Positions 51,767 through 61,045 of a stretch of DNA of 64,000 nt are shown here, piece by piece. The number at the start of each line of letters is the position of its first letter. The first letter of the stretch is position 1. The DNA lies in assembly GCF_016765795.1 (NCBI RefSeq), contig NZ_JAESVP010000001.1, positions 372,001-436,000 on the forward strand, read 5' to 3'. The translations under genes were made by a program, and so were the position numbers. Source of the stretch: Fuscibacter oryzae (GTDB taxonomy: Bacteria > Pseudomonadota > Alphaproteobacteria > Rhodobacterales > Rhodobacteraceae). The notes beneath the pieces were generated by a model. The model did not search any database and had not been told where the DNA came from. It saw only the letters and a program-made list of their open reading frames with translations.

Positions 51767-52439
51767 ATTCGGTCGCTTCTTCGATATCGCGCGCGGCAAT
51801 GGCGTTGAACAGGGCGTTATAGCCGCGCTGATAGGCGGCAATGCGATTGGGCGTCAGATGGCGGCGGTACATCGCGGCGCGAAAACTTTGCCGCCGCGCG
51901 TCGATCACCAGATTGTAGCAGGCGATCAGCAGGGGGTTGCCGGTGCCCGCCGCGATCTGGCGGTGAAATTCCTCTTCCAACCGCACAAAGGCCCCGGCAT
52001 CGGTCTGCACCGCCTCCATCTGCGAAAGGGTCTGGCCCAGCGCCTCGATCTGGCGCGGCGGCATCGAGACGATGGCAAGGCGCACCATCTCGGGTTCCAA
52101 TATCCCGCGCACAACTTGCAACTGCAAAGGCCCGGTTTCGGCGGCAACCGGCGCGACGGACTCACTGGCCCCGTTCGCATCATAGGTGACGAACGATCCA
52201 GAGCCCGCGCGACGGCGGATCATGCCGCGCAGCTCCAACTGGTCCAATGCCTCGCGCACCGTGTTGCGCGCTACGCCCAGATCTTGCGCCAACTGCCGTT
52301 CCGAAGGCAGCCTCTCATCCGCACCATATTCCTGCGAAACGATCCGCATGGTCAGCGTGTCGATGACATATTGCACCGTAGCACCGACAACAGTTTCGGC
52401 GGGGGCGGGCGGGGAGTTGCGAACGGGGGAAACCGACAC
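51714..52439 (-). CDS. GntR-family transcriptional regulator (FadR subfamily)
   Basis: A 241-residue regulator: winged helix-turn-helix (about 30-95, with LPSERQLAQDLGVARNTVREAL) and an FCD effector domain (about 110-235). GTG 52439 is the likely start, with AGGA 7 bases upstream and the palindrome TGACGTCA at 52450-52457 just ahead. It lies between mgdD and the tmm region, so control of methylamine or TMA genes is likely by location. It converges on, and overlaps, the AmiC-like gene. Confidence 0.88.
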   Translation of the reverse strand: MSVSPVRNSPPAPAETVVGATVQYVIDTLTMRIVSQEYGADERLPSERQLAQDLGVARNTVREALDQLELRGMIRRRAGSGSFVTYDANGASESVAPVAAETGPLQLQVVRGILEPEMVRLAIVSMPPRQIEALGQTLSQMEAVQTDAGAFVRLEEEFHRQIAAGTGNPLLIACYNLVIDARRQSFRAAMYRRHLTPNRIAAYQRGYNALFNAIAARDIEEATEFMKLSLIEDQKLLMQED

Positions 52440-52466
52440 TTTGAAATCCTGACGTCAGCCCATGGC

Positions 52467-52493
52467 GGGCCAGTGCAGAATAGCCGCTGGCCC
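52467..52493. repeat. Inverted repeat in the mgdD-GntR gap
   Basis: GGGCCAG at 52467-52473 is complementary to CTGGCCC at 52487-52493. It could weakly terminate the mgd transcript or be part of the GntR leader; no T-run follows on either strand. Confidence 0.35.
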
Positions 52494-52620
52494 AACGGAA
52501 AAGCCAGCCGGGAAACGCCCCCAGACGGATATGGCTTCTCCCCAACCGGTTGCAGCAAACGCCGCACACTCCGTTTGGCCGATCCGCCCCGGCCCGTGCC
52601 TGGAATTGTTCAGGCCGCGA

Positions 52621-53175
52621 TCAGGCAACATCCAACCGGCGCGCCGCCGCTTCAATGGCATGAAAAGCCGACCCTGCCGCCGACCGCATCGCCCACAGCG
52701 CCAGTTGCCCCTCGGTGCGGCGGATCAGGAAGACCGACATATGCTCCAGCCCGGTCCGTAGGGCGCTGCCGGGCACAAAGCGGGAGGCATCAATATTCAC
52801 CAGCTTTTCCAACAGCGCCTCAAGCGTCGCTACACTGGCGGCAATCTCGAACACCGCCCAGCCGTCGGTCTGTTCAGCCACCGAACAGCCCGGCGCTTCG
52901 GCCTTCAGCGCGCTGGCGAAATCGTCCTCGGCGCGGCCATCGGCCTCGATCATCCACGCGCCGGGCCCAGTCCAGAAAGCGCTGGTCGCCCCGGCATTGG
53001 CCCAGCCGCCGGGGCCGGGCAGCGGCAGGCCAAAGGGCTGCGGCGCGCCCCCGCCCTGCCGCAGCGCCAGCGAGGCCAGTGCCAGTCCGGCGTTTTCGGT
53101 GATGGTCAGGGTACCGATGCGAACGGCCTGCGGCACGGCATGGCCCAGCGCAGAAATCGGGGAAAGGTCAGTCAC
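52621..53175 (-). CDS. mgdD: N-methylglutamate dehydrogenase subunit D (SoxG-like)
   Basis: A 184-residue subunit related to the gamma subunit of heterotetrameric sarcosine oxidase. GTG 53175 is preferred: it gives the family start TDLSPISALGH and has GGAGGGC upstream, and it overlaps mgdC by 8 bases; an ATG at 53190 is the alternative. VNIDASRFVPGSALRTGLEHMSVFLIRR is a recognisable SoxG stretch. Last structural gene of the mgs-gmaS-mgd series. Confidence 0.87.
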   Translation of the reverse strand: MTDLSPISALGHAVPQAVRIGTLTITENAGLALASLALRQGGGAPQPFGLPLPGPGGWANAGATSAFWTGPGAWMIEADGRAEDDFASALKAEAPGCSVAEQTDGWAVFEIAASVATLEALLEKLVNIDASRFVPGSALRTGLEHMSVFLIRRTEGQLALWAMRSAAGSAFHAIEAAARRLDVA

Positions 53176-56101
53176 GCAGGCGCCCTCCATCCGGGTCAAC
53201 AAAATGCGGGGAAACCACGCGCAGGCGGGTGGATTTCCCCTCCAGCGGGTTGGCGGCCACGATCACCTCGCCCAGTCGCGCCACACCATCGGTCAGGAAC
53301 CCAAGGCCGATAGCGGAACCGACATGGGGCGAGAAACAGGCAGAGGTGATCCAGCCCTGATCGCTCCAGGTATCCTGCGCCGCGCCTTCGGCGAACAGAT
53401 GCGCGCCTGCGGTGACAGGATCGGCCGGATCAACCGGTTGCAGGCCCACCAGAATGCGGCTTTCGGCCAGCATCCCTTCGCGGCGGGTCATCACCGTGCC
53501 GATGGCATCCTTTTTGGCCGAAACCATCTTGCCCATGCCTAGCATCTGCGCCGTGGTCTGGCCGTTCAGCTCATTCCCCGCCGCATGGCCCTTTTCGATC
53601 CGCATGACGCCCAGCGCCTCGGTGCCGTAGGGTGTGGCACCCAGATCGGCCCCCACCTGAACCAGCCGCGCCATCAGCGCATTGCCGTATCGTGCGGGCA
53701 CCGCAAGTTCATAGGCCAGCTCGCCCGAGAACGAGATGCGGAACAGCCGCGCCCGCAGCCCACCACAGACCGTCAGCGGCGCGCAGGCCATGAAGGGGAA
53801 AGCCTCGTTCGACAGATCAAACCCGTCCACCACCCGCTCCAGCAGCTTGCGCGCATTCGGCCCGGCGACGGACAGTTGCGCCCAGGCATCGGTGGTGGAA
53901 ATCAGTTGCACATCCAGATCGGGCCACAGGCATTGGCGGGCGAATTCCATCTGGCGATAAACCGGCCCGGCCTGCGCCGTCGTGGTGGTGACGACGTAGT
54001 GATCCTCGGCCAGACGCGCGCAGGTGCCATCGTCATAGGCATGGCCATCCTCGCGCAGCATCAGGCCATAGCGCACCATGCCGACCTTCAGGCTGGCCAT
54101 CGGGTTGGCGTAAAGCCGGTCAAGGAAGGACCCGGCATCGCGGCCCTGCACATCCACCTTGCCCAAGGTGGTCACGTCGCAGATGCCGACGCCCGCACGG
54201 GTGGCCAGAACTTCCCGGTCCACGGTTTCGCGCCATGTCGCCTCACCCGGCCGGGGGAAGTATTGCGCCCGCATCCATTGGCCCACCTCGACAAACACCG
54301 CGCCTTGGGCGGCGGCCCAAGGGTGGGTGGGCGTCAGGCGGCGGGGGCGGAAATTCGGCCCCGTATCGCCGCCACCCAGAACGGCCAGCGAAACCGGCGT
54401 ATAGGGCGGGCGGAAAATCGTGGCGCCAGTCTGGGGGATCGACTGGCCCGTCAGCTCCGCCATCACCGCCAGCGCGGTTACATTGGCGGTCTTGCCCTGA
54501 TCGGTCGCCATGCCCAGCGTAGTCCAGCGCTTGAGGTGTTCAACCGGGCGCATGTTTTCCTGATGGGCCAGCTTGATGTCTTTCACGGTTACATCATTCT
54601 GAAAATCCACCCAGGCGCGGTGCTTGCCGGGAACGTGCCACAGGGGATGCTGGTTGCCCTTGGCGTCGCTGGCCGCCGGCAGGTCAGGCAGGCTTGCCGC
54701 AATGCCCAGATCGGCCAGCGCCGCCTGTGCCGCCTGCGCGCCATGGGTCAGCGCGGCTTGGGTCGTGCCCTGCCCCGCCGCAGCCCCGGCCACGCTCAGG
54801 CCGGGCGGGCCACCGGCGGCTGCGGGCAGAAACGCCAGATGCGCGTCGGACCAAACCGGGCGACCGCGATGGTGCGAGGCGAGATGCAGGTTCGGGTTCC
54901 ACCCGCCCGCAACGCCCAAAGCGCCCGCCTCAACCCAGACCGGCGCGCCATCGCGCGTGATCTGCACATGGCTCAGCCCAAGGCGGCCCCGGGTATCGCT
55001 CACCACGGCCCCGGCATACAGCGGGTATTGGCCCAGCGCCTTGGCATCGCGGCGCGGGTCGATGACGGCAGTAACCTGCATGCCCTTGGCCACCAGATCG
55101 GCGGCGGTGCGGTGGCCATCATCATTGCTGGTAAAGATCGCCACCTTGTCCGCGGGGCTTGCCGCCCAGCGGTGGACATAGGCGCGCAAGGCCCCGGCCA
55201 GCATGATGCCGGGGCGGTCATTGTTGGCGAATGGGATGTGCCGCTCCGTCGTGCCCGCCGCCAGAAGCGTGCGTTTGGCAGTGATGCGCCACAGGGTTTG
55301 CCGCACGGTCTGCGGGGTGGGCAGATGGTCGCCCACCCGCTCCACCGCGCCATAGATGCCGTGATCGAAAGCGCCGAACACCGTGGTGCGGCGCAGAATG
55401 CGCAGGTTGGGCAGGCTGGCCAGTTCCGCCTCTACCCCCGCTACCCAATCGGGCGCTATGGCATCGCCAAGGGTTTCCCCCTCGGCCAGCAGGCGGCCAC
55501 CAAGGCGGAAATCCTCATCGGCCAGAATCACCCGCGCCCCGGACCGTGCTGCCGTCAGCGCAGCCGCAAGGCCAGCAGCCCCCGCGCCAATCACCAGCAG
55601 GTCGCAATGCAGGAACCCTTTGTCATAGGCATCCGGGTCGGCCTGCATCGACATGGCGCCCAAACCCGCCGCACGGCGGATCATCGGCTCATACAGCTTT
55701 TCCCAGAAGACCTTGGGCCACATGAAGGTCTTGTAATAAAAACCCGCCGCGAAGAACGGCGACAACAGGTCATTCACCGCCAGCAGGTCAAAGTTCAGCG
55801 GGCCAACATGGTTCTGGCTGGTTGCCTGCAACCCGTCGAACAGTTCGGCCACCGTGGCCCGCGTGTTCGGTTCTGCCCGCGCGCCGCTGCGCAGCGTAAC
55901 CAGCGCATTCGGCTCTTCTGACCCTGCCGCGAAAATCCCGCGCGGGCGGTGGTATTTGAAACTGCGGCCCACCAAACGCACGCCGTTTGCCAAAAGGGCA
56001 GAGGCCAGCGTATCGCCGGGATGACCAGTGTAACCCTTGCCGTTGAACGTAAAGCGCAGGGTCTTGCTGCGGTCGATCAGACCGCCGGAAAGCCGGGTCA
56101 T
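53168..56101 (-). CDS. mgdC: N-methylglutamate dehydrogenase subunit C (SoxA-like)
   Basis: A 977-residue alpha subunit. It has an N-terminal Fer2-like fold without cluster cysteines (FTFNGKGYTGHPGDTLASAL), a dinucleotide-binding domain (VIGAGAAGLAAAL), and a C-terminal GcvT-type folate domain (VGICDVTTLGKVDVQG, GELAYELAVPA). In the pathway it helps oxidise N-methylglutamate to glutamate and channel the C1 unit to tetrahydrofolate. It overlaps mgdB by 4 bp. Confidence 0.92.
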   Translation of the reverse strand: MTRLSGGLIDRSKTLRFTFNGKGYTGHPGDTLASALLANGVRLVGRSFKYHRPRGIFAAGSEEPNALVTLRSGARAEPNTRATVAELFDGLQATSQNHVGPLNFDLLAVNDLLSPFFAAGFYYKTFMWPKVFWEKLYEPMIRRAAGLGAMSMQADPDAYDKGFLHCDLLVIGAGAAGLAAALTAARSGARVILADEDFRLGGRLLAEGETLGDAIAPDWVAGVEAELASLPNLRILRRTTVFGAFDHGIYGAVERVGDHLPTPQTVRQTLWRITAKRTLLAAGTTERHIPFANNDRPGIMLAGALRAYVHRWAASPADKVAIFTSNDDGHRTAADLVAKGMQVTAVIDPRRDAKALGQYPLYAGAVVSDTRGRLGLSHVQITRDGAPVWVEAGALGVAGGWNPNLHLASHHRGRPVWSDAHLAFLPAAAGGPPGLSVAGAAAGQGTTQAALTHGAQAAQAALADLGIAASLPDLPAASDAKGNQHPLWHVPGKHRAWVDFQNDVTVKDIKLAHQENMRPVEHLKRWTTLGMATDQGKTANVTALAVMAELTGQSIPQTGATIFRPPYTPVSLAVLGGGDTGPNFRPRRLTPTHPWAAAQGAVFVEVGQWMRAQYFPRPGEATWRETVDREVLATRAGVGICDVTTLGKVDVQGRDAGSFLDRLYANPMASLKVGMVRYGLMLREDGHAYDDGTCARLAEDHYVVTTTTAQAGPVYRQMEFARQCLWPDLDVQLISTTDAWAQLSVAGPNARKLLERVVDGFDLSNEAFPFMACAPLTVCGGLRARLFRISFSGELAYELAVPARYGNALMARLVQVGADLGATPYGTEALGVMRIEKGHAAGNELNGQTTAQMLGMGKMVSAKKDAIGTVMTRREGMLAESRILVGLQPVDPADPVTAGAHLFAEGAAQDTWSDQGWITSACFSPHVGSAIGLGFLTDGVARLGEVIVAANPLEGKSTRLRVVSPHFVDPDGGRLRD

Positions 56102-56379
56102 TTCTGCCTCCGAAGTGCCACATCACGCGCAAGCTCCGCACCCAATATCTCATGCGTCACGGTGTTGCGGGTCACGACCAGCCAGCTTCGGTCGCCCTGT
56201 TCGTGAAACCACAGTTCGCGGTGAACGCCCGCCGGGTTGTCGCGCAGGTAGACGTAGTCGCAAAACGCCGCCAGCGCGCCCTCGGCCATGCCGTCGGGGC
56301 GGTTCAGCAGGCTGGCGTCGCCCAGATAGGTGAACTCCTGCGCATCGCGCGGGCCAAGCAGGGGATGGGGGATCAGCAT
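56098..56379 (-). CDS. mgdB: N-methylglutamate dehydrogenase subunit B (SoxD-like)
   Basis: A 93-residue delta-type subunit. It starts MLIPHPLLGPRDAQEF, where sarcosine oxidase SoxD has a CPxCGPR zinc site; here the two cysteines are replaced by His5 and Leu8, and the later cysteine is Asp (HEQGDRSW). So the zinc site appears lost. The rest (FCDYVYLRDNPAGVHRELWFH) is typical. ATG 56379; upstream in-frame extension overlaps mgdA and is rejected. Confidence 0.85.
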   Translation of the reverse strand: MLIPHPLLGPRDAQEFTYLGDASLLNRPDGMAEGALAAFCDYVYLRDNPAGVHRELWFHEQGDRSWLVVTRNTVTHEILGAELARDVALRRQK

Positions 56380-56389
56380 ATTGGCGCCT

Positions 56390-57640
56390 TCAGTGCAGGT
56401 TGGGTTGGGCACCCATGCCCTTTTCATCAATGACATAGCCGCGCTCAAATCGGTCCAGCCGCATGAAACGCGTGGTGTCGTGGGTCTGGCCGGTGGCAAG
56501 CAGGTGGGCAAAGGCATAGCCGCTGGCTGGCGTCGCCTTGAACCCGCCATAGCACCAGCCCGCGTTCAGATAGAGGCCACCCACCGGCGTCTTGTCGATG
56601 ATCGGCGTGCCGTCCATCGACATGTCCATGATGCCGCCCCAGGCGCGAAGCAGCCGCGCCCGCCCGATCATCGGCATCAGGGCCATGCCGCCCTCGGCCA
56701 CATCCTCGATCACGGGCAGGTTGCCGCGTTGGGCGTAAGAGTTGTAACCGTCGATGTCGCCCCCGAACACGAGGCCGCCCTTGTCGGACTGGCTGACATA
56801 GAAATGCCCCGCGCCAAAGGTGATCACGCCGGGGATCAGCGGTTTCAGCCCTTCCGACACAAAGGCCTGCAAGACGTGGTTTTCGATGGGCAGCCGCATC
56901 CCGGCCATCGCCATCACCCGGCTGGAATTGCCCGCAACCGCCACGCCCACCTTGCCCGCACCGATATAGCCGCGAGAGGTTTCGACACCCAGAACCCGGC
57001 CGTTTTCAATGCGGAACCCGGTGACTTCGCAGTTCTGGATCAGATCGACCCCATGCAGATCGGCCCCACGGGCATAGCCCCAGGCCACGCCGTCATGCCG
57101 CGCGGTGCCCGCCCGCCGCTGCACCAACCCGCCCTTGATCGGAAAGCGCGCATTGTCAAAGTTCAGGAAGGGCGCCATCTCGCGCACCTGATCGCGGTTC
57201 AAAAGCTCCGCATCCGCCCCGGCCAGCAGCATGGCATTGCCGCGCCGCCGATAGGCATCGCGCTGGCCATCCGTATGGATCAAGTTCAAAATCCCGCGCT
57301 GGCTGACCATCGCGTTGAAGTTGAACTCTTGCTCCAGCCCCTCCCACAGCTTCATCGAGAATTCGTAGAAGGGTTCGTTGCCCGGCAGCAGATAGTTCGA
57401 CCGGATGATCGTGGTATTCCGGCCAATGTTGCCAGACCCCAGCCAGCCCTTTTCCAACACCGCGATCCGCGCCTTGCGAAAGGTCTTGGCAAGGTAGTAG
57501 GCCGTGGCCAGCCCGTGCCCGCCGCCGCCGACAATGACATAATCATAGGCGGGCTGCGGGTCGGGATTGCGCCACAGGGGCTTCCACCCCTTGTGGCCTG
57601 TCAATGCCTCGGCAATGACGCGGAAACCGGAAAAGCGCAT
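56390..57640 (-). CDS. mgdA: N-methylglutamate dehydrogenase subunit A (SoxB-like flavoprotein)
   Basis: A 416-residue FAD/FMN beta subunit. The FAD motif YVIVGGGGHGLATAYYLAK, NIGRNTTIIRSNY and ARHDGVAWGYARGA, with the histidine that covalently holds FMN in SoxB, are present. It carries the amine oxidation site of the dehydrogenase. It lies 12 bases downstream of gmaS and 10 bases upstream of mgdB. Confidence 0.93.
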   Translation of the reverse strand: MRFSGFRVIAEALTGHKGWKPLWRNPDPQPAYDYVIVGGGGHGLATAYYLAKTFRKARIAVLEKGWLGSGNIGRNTTIIRSNYLLPGNEPFYEFSMKLWEGLEQEFNFNAMVSQRGILNLIHTDGQRDAYRRRGNAMLLAGADAELLNRDQVREMAPFLNFDNARFPIKGGLVQRRAGTARHDGVAWGYARGADLHGVDLIQNCEVTGFRIENGRVLGVETSRGYIGAGKVGVAVAGNSSRVMAMAGMRLPIENHVLQAFVSEGLKPLIPGVITFGAGHFYVSQSDKGGLVFGGDIDGYNSYAQRGNLPVIEDVAEGGMALMPMIGRARLLRAWGGIMDMSMDGTPIIDKTPVGGLYLNAGWCYGGFKATPASGYAFAHLLATGQTHDTTRFMRLDRFERGYVIDEKGMGAQPNLH

Positions 57641-57652
57641 GGGGTTTGTCCG

Positions 57653-58957
57653 TCAGATGTCAAGCGTGGTGTCACGCTCCCACTGGGTCAGGTGGGCGGT
57701 GTAGGCGTTCCATTCCTGGGTCTTCAGCTTCAGATAGGCAGCGGAAAACTCGGTGCCCATCGCGGCCTTCAGCCCCTCATCCGCGTCATAGGCGCGAATG
57801 GCGTCCAGCAGGTTCAGCGGCAGCTTGGGCGCGCCGGTGACGGTATGGCCTTCGGCATACATATCAATGTCCCAGCGCTTGCCGGGGTCTGCCTTGGATT
57901 TCAGGCCCGACAGGCCCGCCGCGATGATGACGGCCTGCAACAGATAGGGGTTCACCGCGCCATCGGGCAGGCGCAGCTCAAACCGCCCCGGCCCCGGCAC
58001 GCGCACCATATGGGTGCGGTTGTTGCCAGTCCATGTGACCGTGTTCGGCGCCCAGGTCGCGCCCGAAATCGTGCGCGGCGCGTTGATGCGTTTATAGCTG
58101 TTGACCGTGGGGTTGGTGATCACCGCCAGCGCCGAGGCGTGCTTCATGATCCCGCCCAGGAAATGGCGGCCCTGATCCGACAGGCTCAGTTCCTTGCTGG
58201 GGTCGGAAAAGGCGTTTTTGCCATCCTTGGTCCAGACCGAAATATGCGCGTGGCAACCGTTCCCCGTCAGCCCCATGAAGGGCTTGGGCATGAAGGTCGC
58301 CCGCAGCCCATGCTTTTCGGCGACCGAACGCACCATGAACTTGAAGAACGAATGCTTGTCGGCGGTGGCCATCGCACCATCGTATTTCCAGTTCATTTCG
58401 AACTGGCCGTTCGCGTCTTCGTGGTCGTTCTGATAGGGCTCCCAGCCCAGCTCCAGCATGTGGTCGCAGATCTCGGCGATTACATCATAGCGGCGCATCA
58501 CCGCCTGCTGGTCATAGCAGGGCTTCACGGCGGTATCCGCCCCGTCTGAAATGGCCATGCCATCGGGTGTCAGCAGGAAGAATTCCGGCTCCACCCCGGT
58601 TTTCACCTCCAGCCCCATGTCGGCGGCTTCGGCGATCATCCTTGCAAGCGTGTTGCGCGGGGCCTGCGCCAGATCGGGGCCGCCCGCCATCACGCAATTC
58701 GACGCGACCCAAGCCACATCCTTTTTCCACGGCAGTTGAATGACCGAAGGGGCATCGGGCACCGCCAGCATGTCAGGGTGCGCGGGCGTCAGGTCCAGCC
58801 AGGTGGCGAACCCGGCAAAGCCTGCGCCATCCACCTGCATATCGGCAATCGCCTGCGACGGAACCAGCTTGGCACGCTGCGCGCCGAACAGGTCGGTGTA
58901 GGAAATCATGAAGTATTTTATGCCCTTCTCGCGGGCAAAGGCGGCAAGATCGGTCAT
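57653..58957 (-). CDS. gmaS: Gamma-glutamylmethylamide synthetase
   Basis: A 434-residue glutamine-synthetase-fold enzyme that joins methylamine to glutamate with ATP, the marker gene of the indirect methylamine pathway. The metal and ATP motifs GVEPEFFLL, NGCHAHISVW and GRFELRLPDGAVNPYLL are in place. It lacks the adenylylation region of GlnA. It is placed between mgsC and mgdA, so the full pathway is one operon. Confidence 0.95.
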   Translation of the reverse strand: MTDLAAFAREKGIKYFMISYTDLFGAQRAKLVPSQAIADMQVDGAGFAGFATWLDLTPAHPDMLAVPDAPSVIQLPWKKDVAWVASNCVMAGGPDLAQAPRNTLARMIAEAADMGLEVKTGVEPEFFLLTPDGMAISDGADTAVKPCYDQQAVMRRYDVIAEICDHMLELGWEPYQNDHEDANGQFEMNWKYDGAMATADKHSFFKFMVRSVAEKHGLRATFMPKPFMGLTGNGCHAHISVWTKDGKNAFSDPSKELSLSDQGRHFLGGIMKHASALAVITNPTVNSYKRINAPRTISGATWAPNTVTWTGNNRTHMVRVPGPGRFELRLPDGAVNPYLLQAVIIAAGLSGLKSKADPGKRWDIDMYAEGHTVTGAPKLPLNLLDAIRAYDADEGLKAAMGTEFSAAYLKLKTQEWNAYTAHLTQWERDTTLDI

Positions 58958-59023
58958 TCTGGTGTCCCTGTTGAAGGATGGGGGGTGCGGGCGGAATGCG
59001 TTGCCCCGCCCGTCAAAATTGGT

Positions 59024-60349
59024 TCAAAGGCCCGATTTTCCGGGAATCCAGTCGGTGCCCGCAAGGGGAACGCCCGCCATGGCCGCCGCCTCGATGGTCA
59101 GGGCGCACAGGTCTTCGGGTTCCAGATTGTGGACATGGCTTTTGCCGCAGGCGCGCGCGATGGTCTGGCATTCCAGCGTCAGCACGGCGAGGTAGTTGCG
59201 CAGCCGCCGCGCCGCCTCTACCGGGTCAAGGCGCTTCATCAACTCGGCATCCTGCGTGGTGATCCCGGCGGGGTCTTTGCCTTCGTGCCAATCGTCATAG
59301 GCATCGGCGGTGGTGCCAAGGGCCGCGTATTCCGCGCTCCACTTCGGGTCATTCTCGCCCAGCGCAATCAGCGCGGCGGTGCCGATGGCGACCGCATCGG
59401 CCCCCAAAGCCAGCGCCTTGGCCACATCGGCCCCGGTGCGGATGCCGCCCGACACGATCAGTTGCACCTTGCGGTGCATACCCAGATCTTGCAGCGCCTT
59501 TACCGCTGGGCGAATGCAGGCCAGCGTCGGCTGGCCGACGTGTTCGATGAACACATCCTGCGTGGCAGCGGTACCGCCCTGCATGCCGTCAAGCACCACC
59601 ACATCGGCCCCGGCCTTCACCGCAAGTGCTGTGTCATAATAAGGCCGCGCGCCGCCGATTTTCACATAGATCGGCTTTTCCCAACCCGTGATCTCGCGGA
59701 TTTCAAGGATCTTGATCTCCAGATCATCCGGCCCGGTCCAGTCGGGGTGACGGCAGGCCGACCGCTGGTCAATCCCCACCGGCAGGTTGCGCATGTTGGC
59801 GACGCGCTGGGTGATCTTTTGGCCCAAGAGCATCCCGCCGCCGCCGGGTTTGGCCCCCTGCCCCACCACAATCTCAATCGCATCGGCGCGGCGCAAATCG
59901 TCGGGGTTCATGCCGTACCGGCTGGGCAGATATTGATAGACCAGCTTTTCGGAATGCCCGCGTTCTTCATCCGTCATCCCGCCGTCGCCGGTGGTGGTCG
60001 AGGTGCCGGCCATCGTGGCCCCCCGGCCCAAAGCCTCTTTCGCCGGGCCGGACAGCGCGCCAAAGCTCATCCCGGCAATGGTCACCGGGGTTTTCAGCTC
60101 AATCGGCTTTTTGGCAAACCGGGTGCCCAGAACCACCGTCGTATCGCATTTCTCGCGGTAGCCCTCCAAAGGATAGCGACTGATCGAGGCGCCCAGAAAC
60201 AGCAGGTCATCGAAATGCGGCACGCGGCGCTTGGCGCCACCCCCGCGGATGTCATAAATGCCGGTCGCAGCGGCACGGCGGATTTCTGAATTGATTTCGG
60301 GGCTGAAGGTCCAGCTGTCGCGCGGCTTGGTTTGCGGGGTCTTGTCCAT
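59024..60349 (-). CDS. mgsC: N-methylglutamate synthase subunit C (FMN, glutamate-synthase-like)
   Basis: A 441-residue FMN domain (VTIAGMSFGALSGPAKEALG, VGQGAKPGGGGMLLG, DGMQGGTAATQDVF). Unlike the 2.1-3.7 kb homologue, the 3Fe-4S cysteine motif is absent: that region reads YDDWHEGKDPAGITTQD. The N-terminal in-frame extension from 60448 is rejected. With mgsB and mgsA it makes N-methylglutamate from gamma-glutamylmethylamide. Confidence 0.92.
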   Translation of the reverse strand: MDKTPQTKPRDSWTFSPEINSEIRRAAATGIYDIRGGGAKRRVPHFDDLLFLGASISRYPLEGYREKCDTTVVLGTRFAKKPIELKTPVTIAGMSFGALSGPAKEALGRGATMAGTSTTTGDGGMTDEERGHSEKLVYQYLPSRYGMNPDDLRRADAIEIVVGQGAKPGGGGMLLGQKITQRVANMRNLPVGIDQRSACRHPDWTGPDDLEIKILEIREITGWEKPIYVKIGGARPYYDTALAVKAGADVVVLDGMQGGTAATQDVFIEHVGQPTLACIRPAVKALQDLGMHRKVQLIVSGGIRTGADVAKALALGADAVAIGTAALIALGENDPKWSAEYAALGTTADAYDDWHEGKDPAGITTQDAELMKRLDPVEAARRLRNYLAVLTLECQTIARACGKSHVHNLEPEDLCALTIEAAAMAGVPLAGTDWIPGKSGL

Positions 60350-60359
60350 TCTACGGTCC

Positions 60360-61043
60360 TCAGTACGCGCCAGCGTGATCAACGTGGAAATTATAAAGCT
60401 TGCGGGCAGAGCCGTAGCGCTTGAACTCCTCCGGCTTGGCATCGGCACCAGACCGGGCCAGAAGGTCGGTCAGAATGGCGATATGTTCAGGCCGCATCTC
60501 TTTTTCGATGCAGTCGGACCCCAGCGATTTCACGCTGCCGCGCACGAACAGGCCCGCTTCGTACAGACTGTCGCCCAAGGCATCGCCCGCATCGCCCAAG
60601 ACCACCAGATTGCCCGATTGCGCCATGAAGGCCGACATGTGGCCGACGTTGCCGTAAACGACGATGTTGATGCCCTTCATCGAAATACCGCAGCGGGAAG
60701 AGGCATTGCCCTTGATCACCAACAGCCCGCCATGGCCGGTGGCCCCGGCATATTGGCTGGCATCACCTTCGATGATCACGGTGCCCGACATCATGTTTTC
60801 GGCCACACCCGGCCCGGCCGATCCGGTCACATGCACCGTCGCCTGCTTGTTCATGCCCGCGCAGTAATAGCCGGTCGATCCCTTCACCGTCACTTCGATG
60901 GGGGCATCCAGACCCACGGCAACGGCGTGGGCGCCACGAGGGTTTTCAATCGCCCAGGCGGTCTGGTTGGTCTTGGCCGCCTGCGCCTGTAACATCGCGT
61001 TCAACTCGCGCAGGGGGGTGGTGGCCATGTCGATGGTCTGCAT
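60360..61043 (-). CDS. mgsB: N-methylglutamate synthase subunit B (GXGXG domain)
   Basis: A 227-residue beta-helix protein like the C-terminal domain of glutamate synthase. The repeated glycine motifs GVAENMMSGTVIIEGDAS, GHGGLLVIKGNASSR and QSGNLVVLGDAGDALGD show the right-handed helix. ATG 61043 is chosen after GGGAGC; a TTG at 61049 overlapping mgsA is possible. It is coupled to mgsA and lies 10 bases ahead of mgsC. Confidence 0.93.
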   Translation of the reverse strand: MQTIDMATTPLRELNAMLQAQAAKTNQTAWAIENPRGAHAVAVGLDAPIEVTVKGSTGYYCAGMNKQATVHVTGSAGPGVAENMMSGTVIIEGDASQYAGATGHGGLLVIKGNASSRCGISMKGINIVVYGNVGHMSAFMAQSGNLVVLGDAGDALGDSLYEAGLFVRGSVKSLGSDCIEKEMRPEHIAILTDLLARSGADAKPEEFKRYGSARKLYNFHVDHAGAY

Positions 61044-61045
61044 TC

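Noticed and set aside
53585-55921. A 778-codon open frame antisense to mgdC
   Set aside because: It lies entirely opposite a gene with clear family motifs, shows Arg/His/Gly/Gln-rich composition typical of antisense frames in high-GC DNA, and has no recognisable domain.
52621-57640. Annotating the four-subunit flavoenzyme as sarcosine oxidase
   Set aside because: Homology is real, but gmaS and mgsABC directly upstream make N-methylglutamate dehydrogenase the better call.
56330-58549. A 739-codon open frame antisense to mgdA and gmaS
   Set aside because: Same reason: antisense to well-recognised genes, with composition of a shadow frame and no ribosome site.
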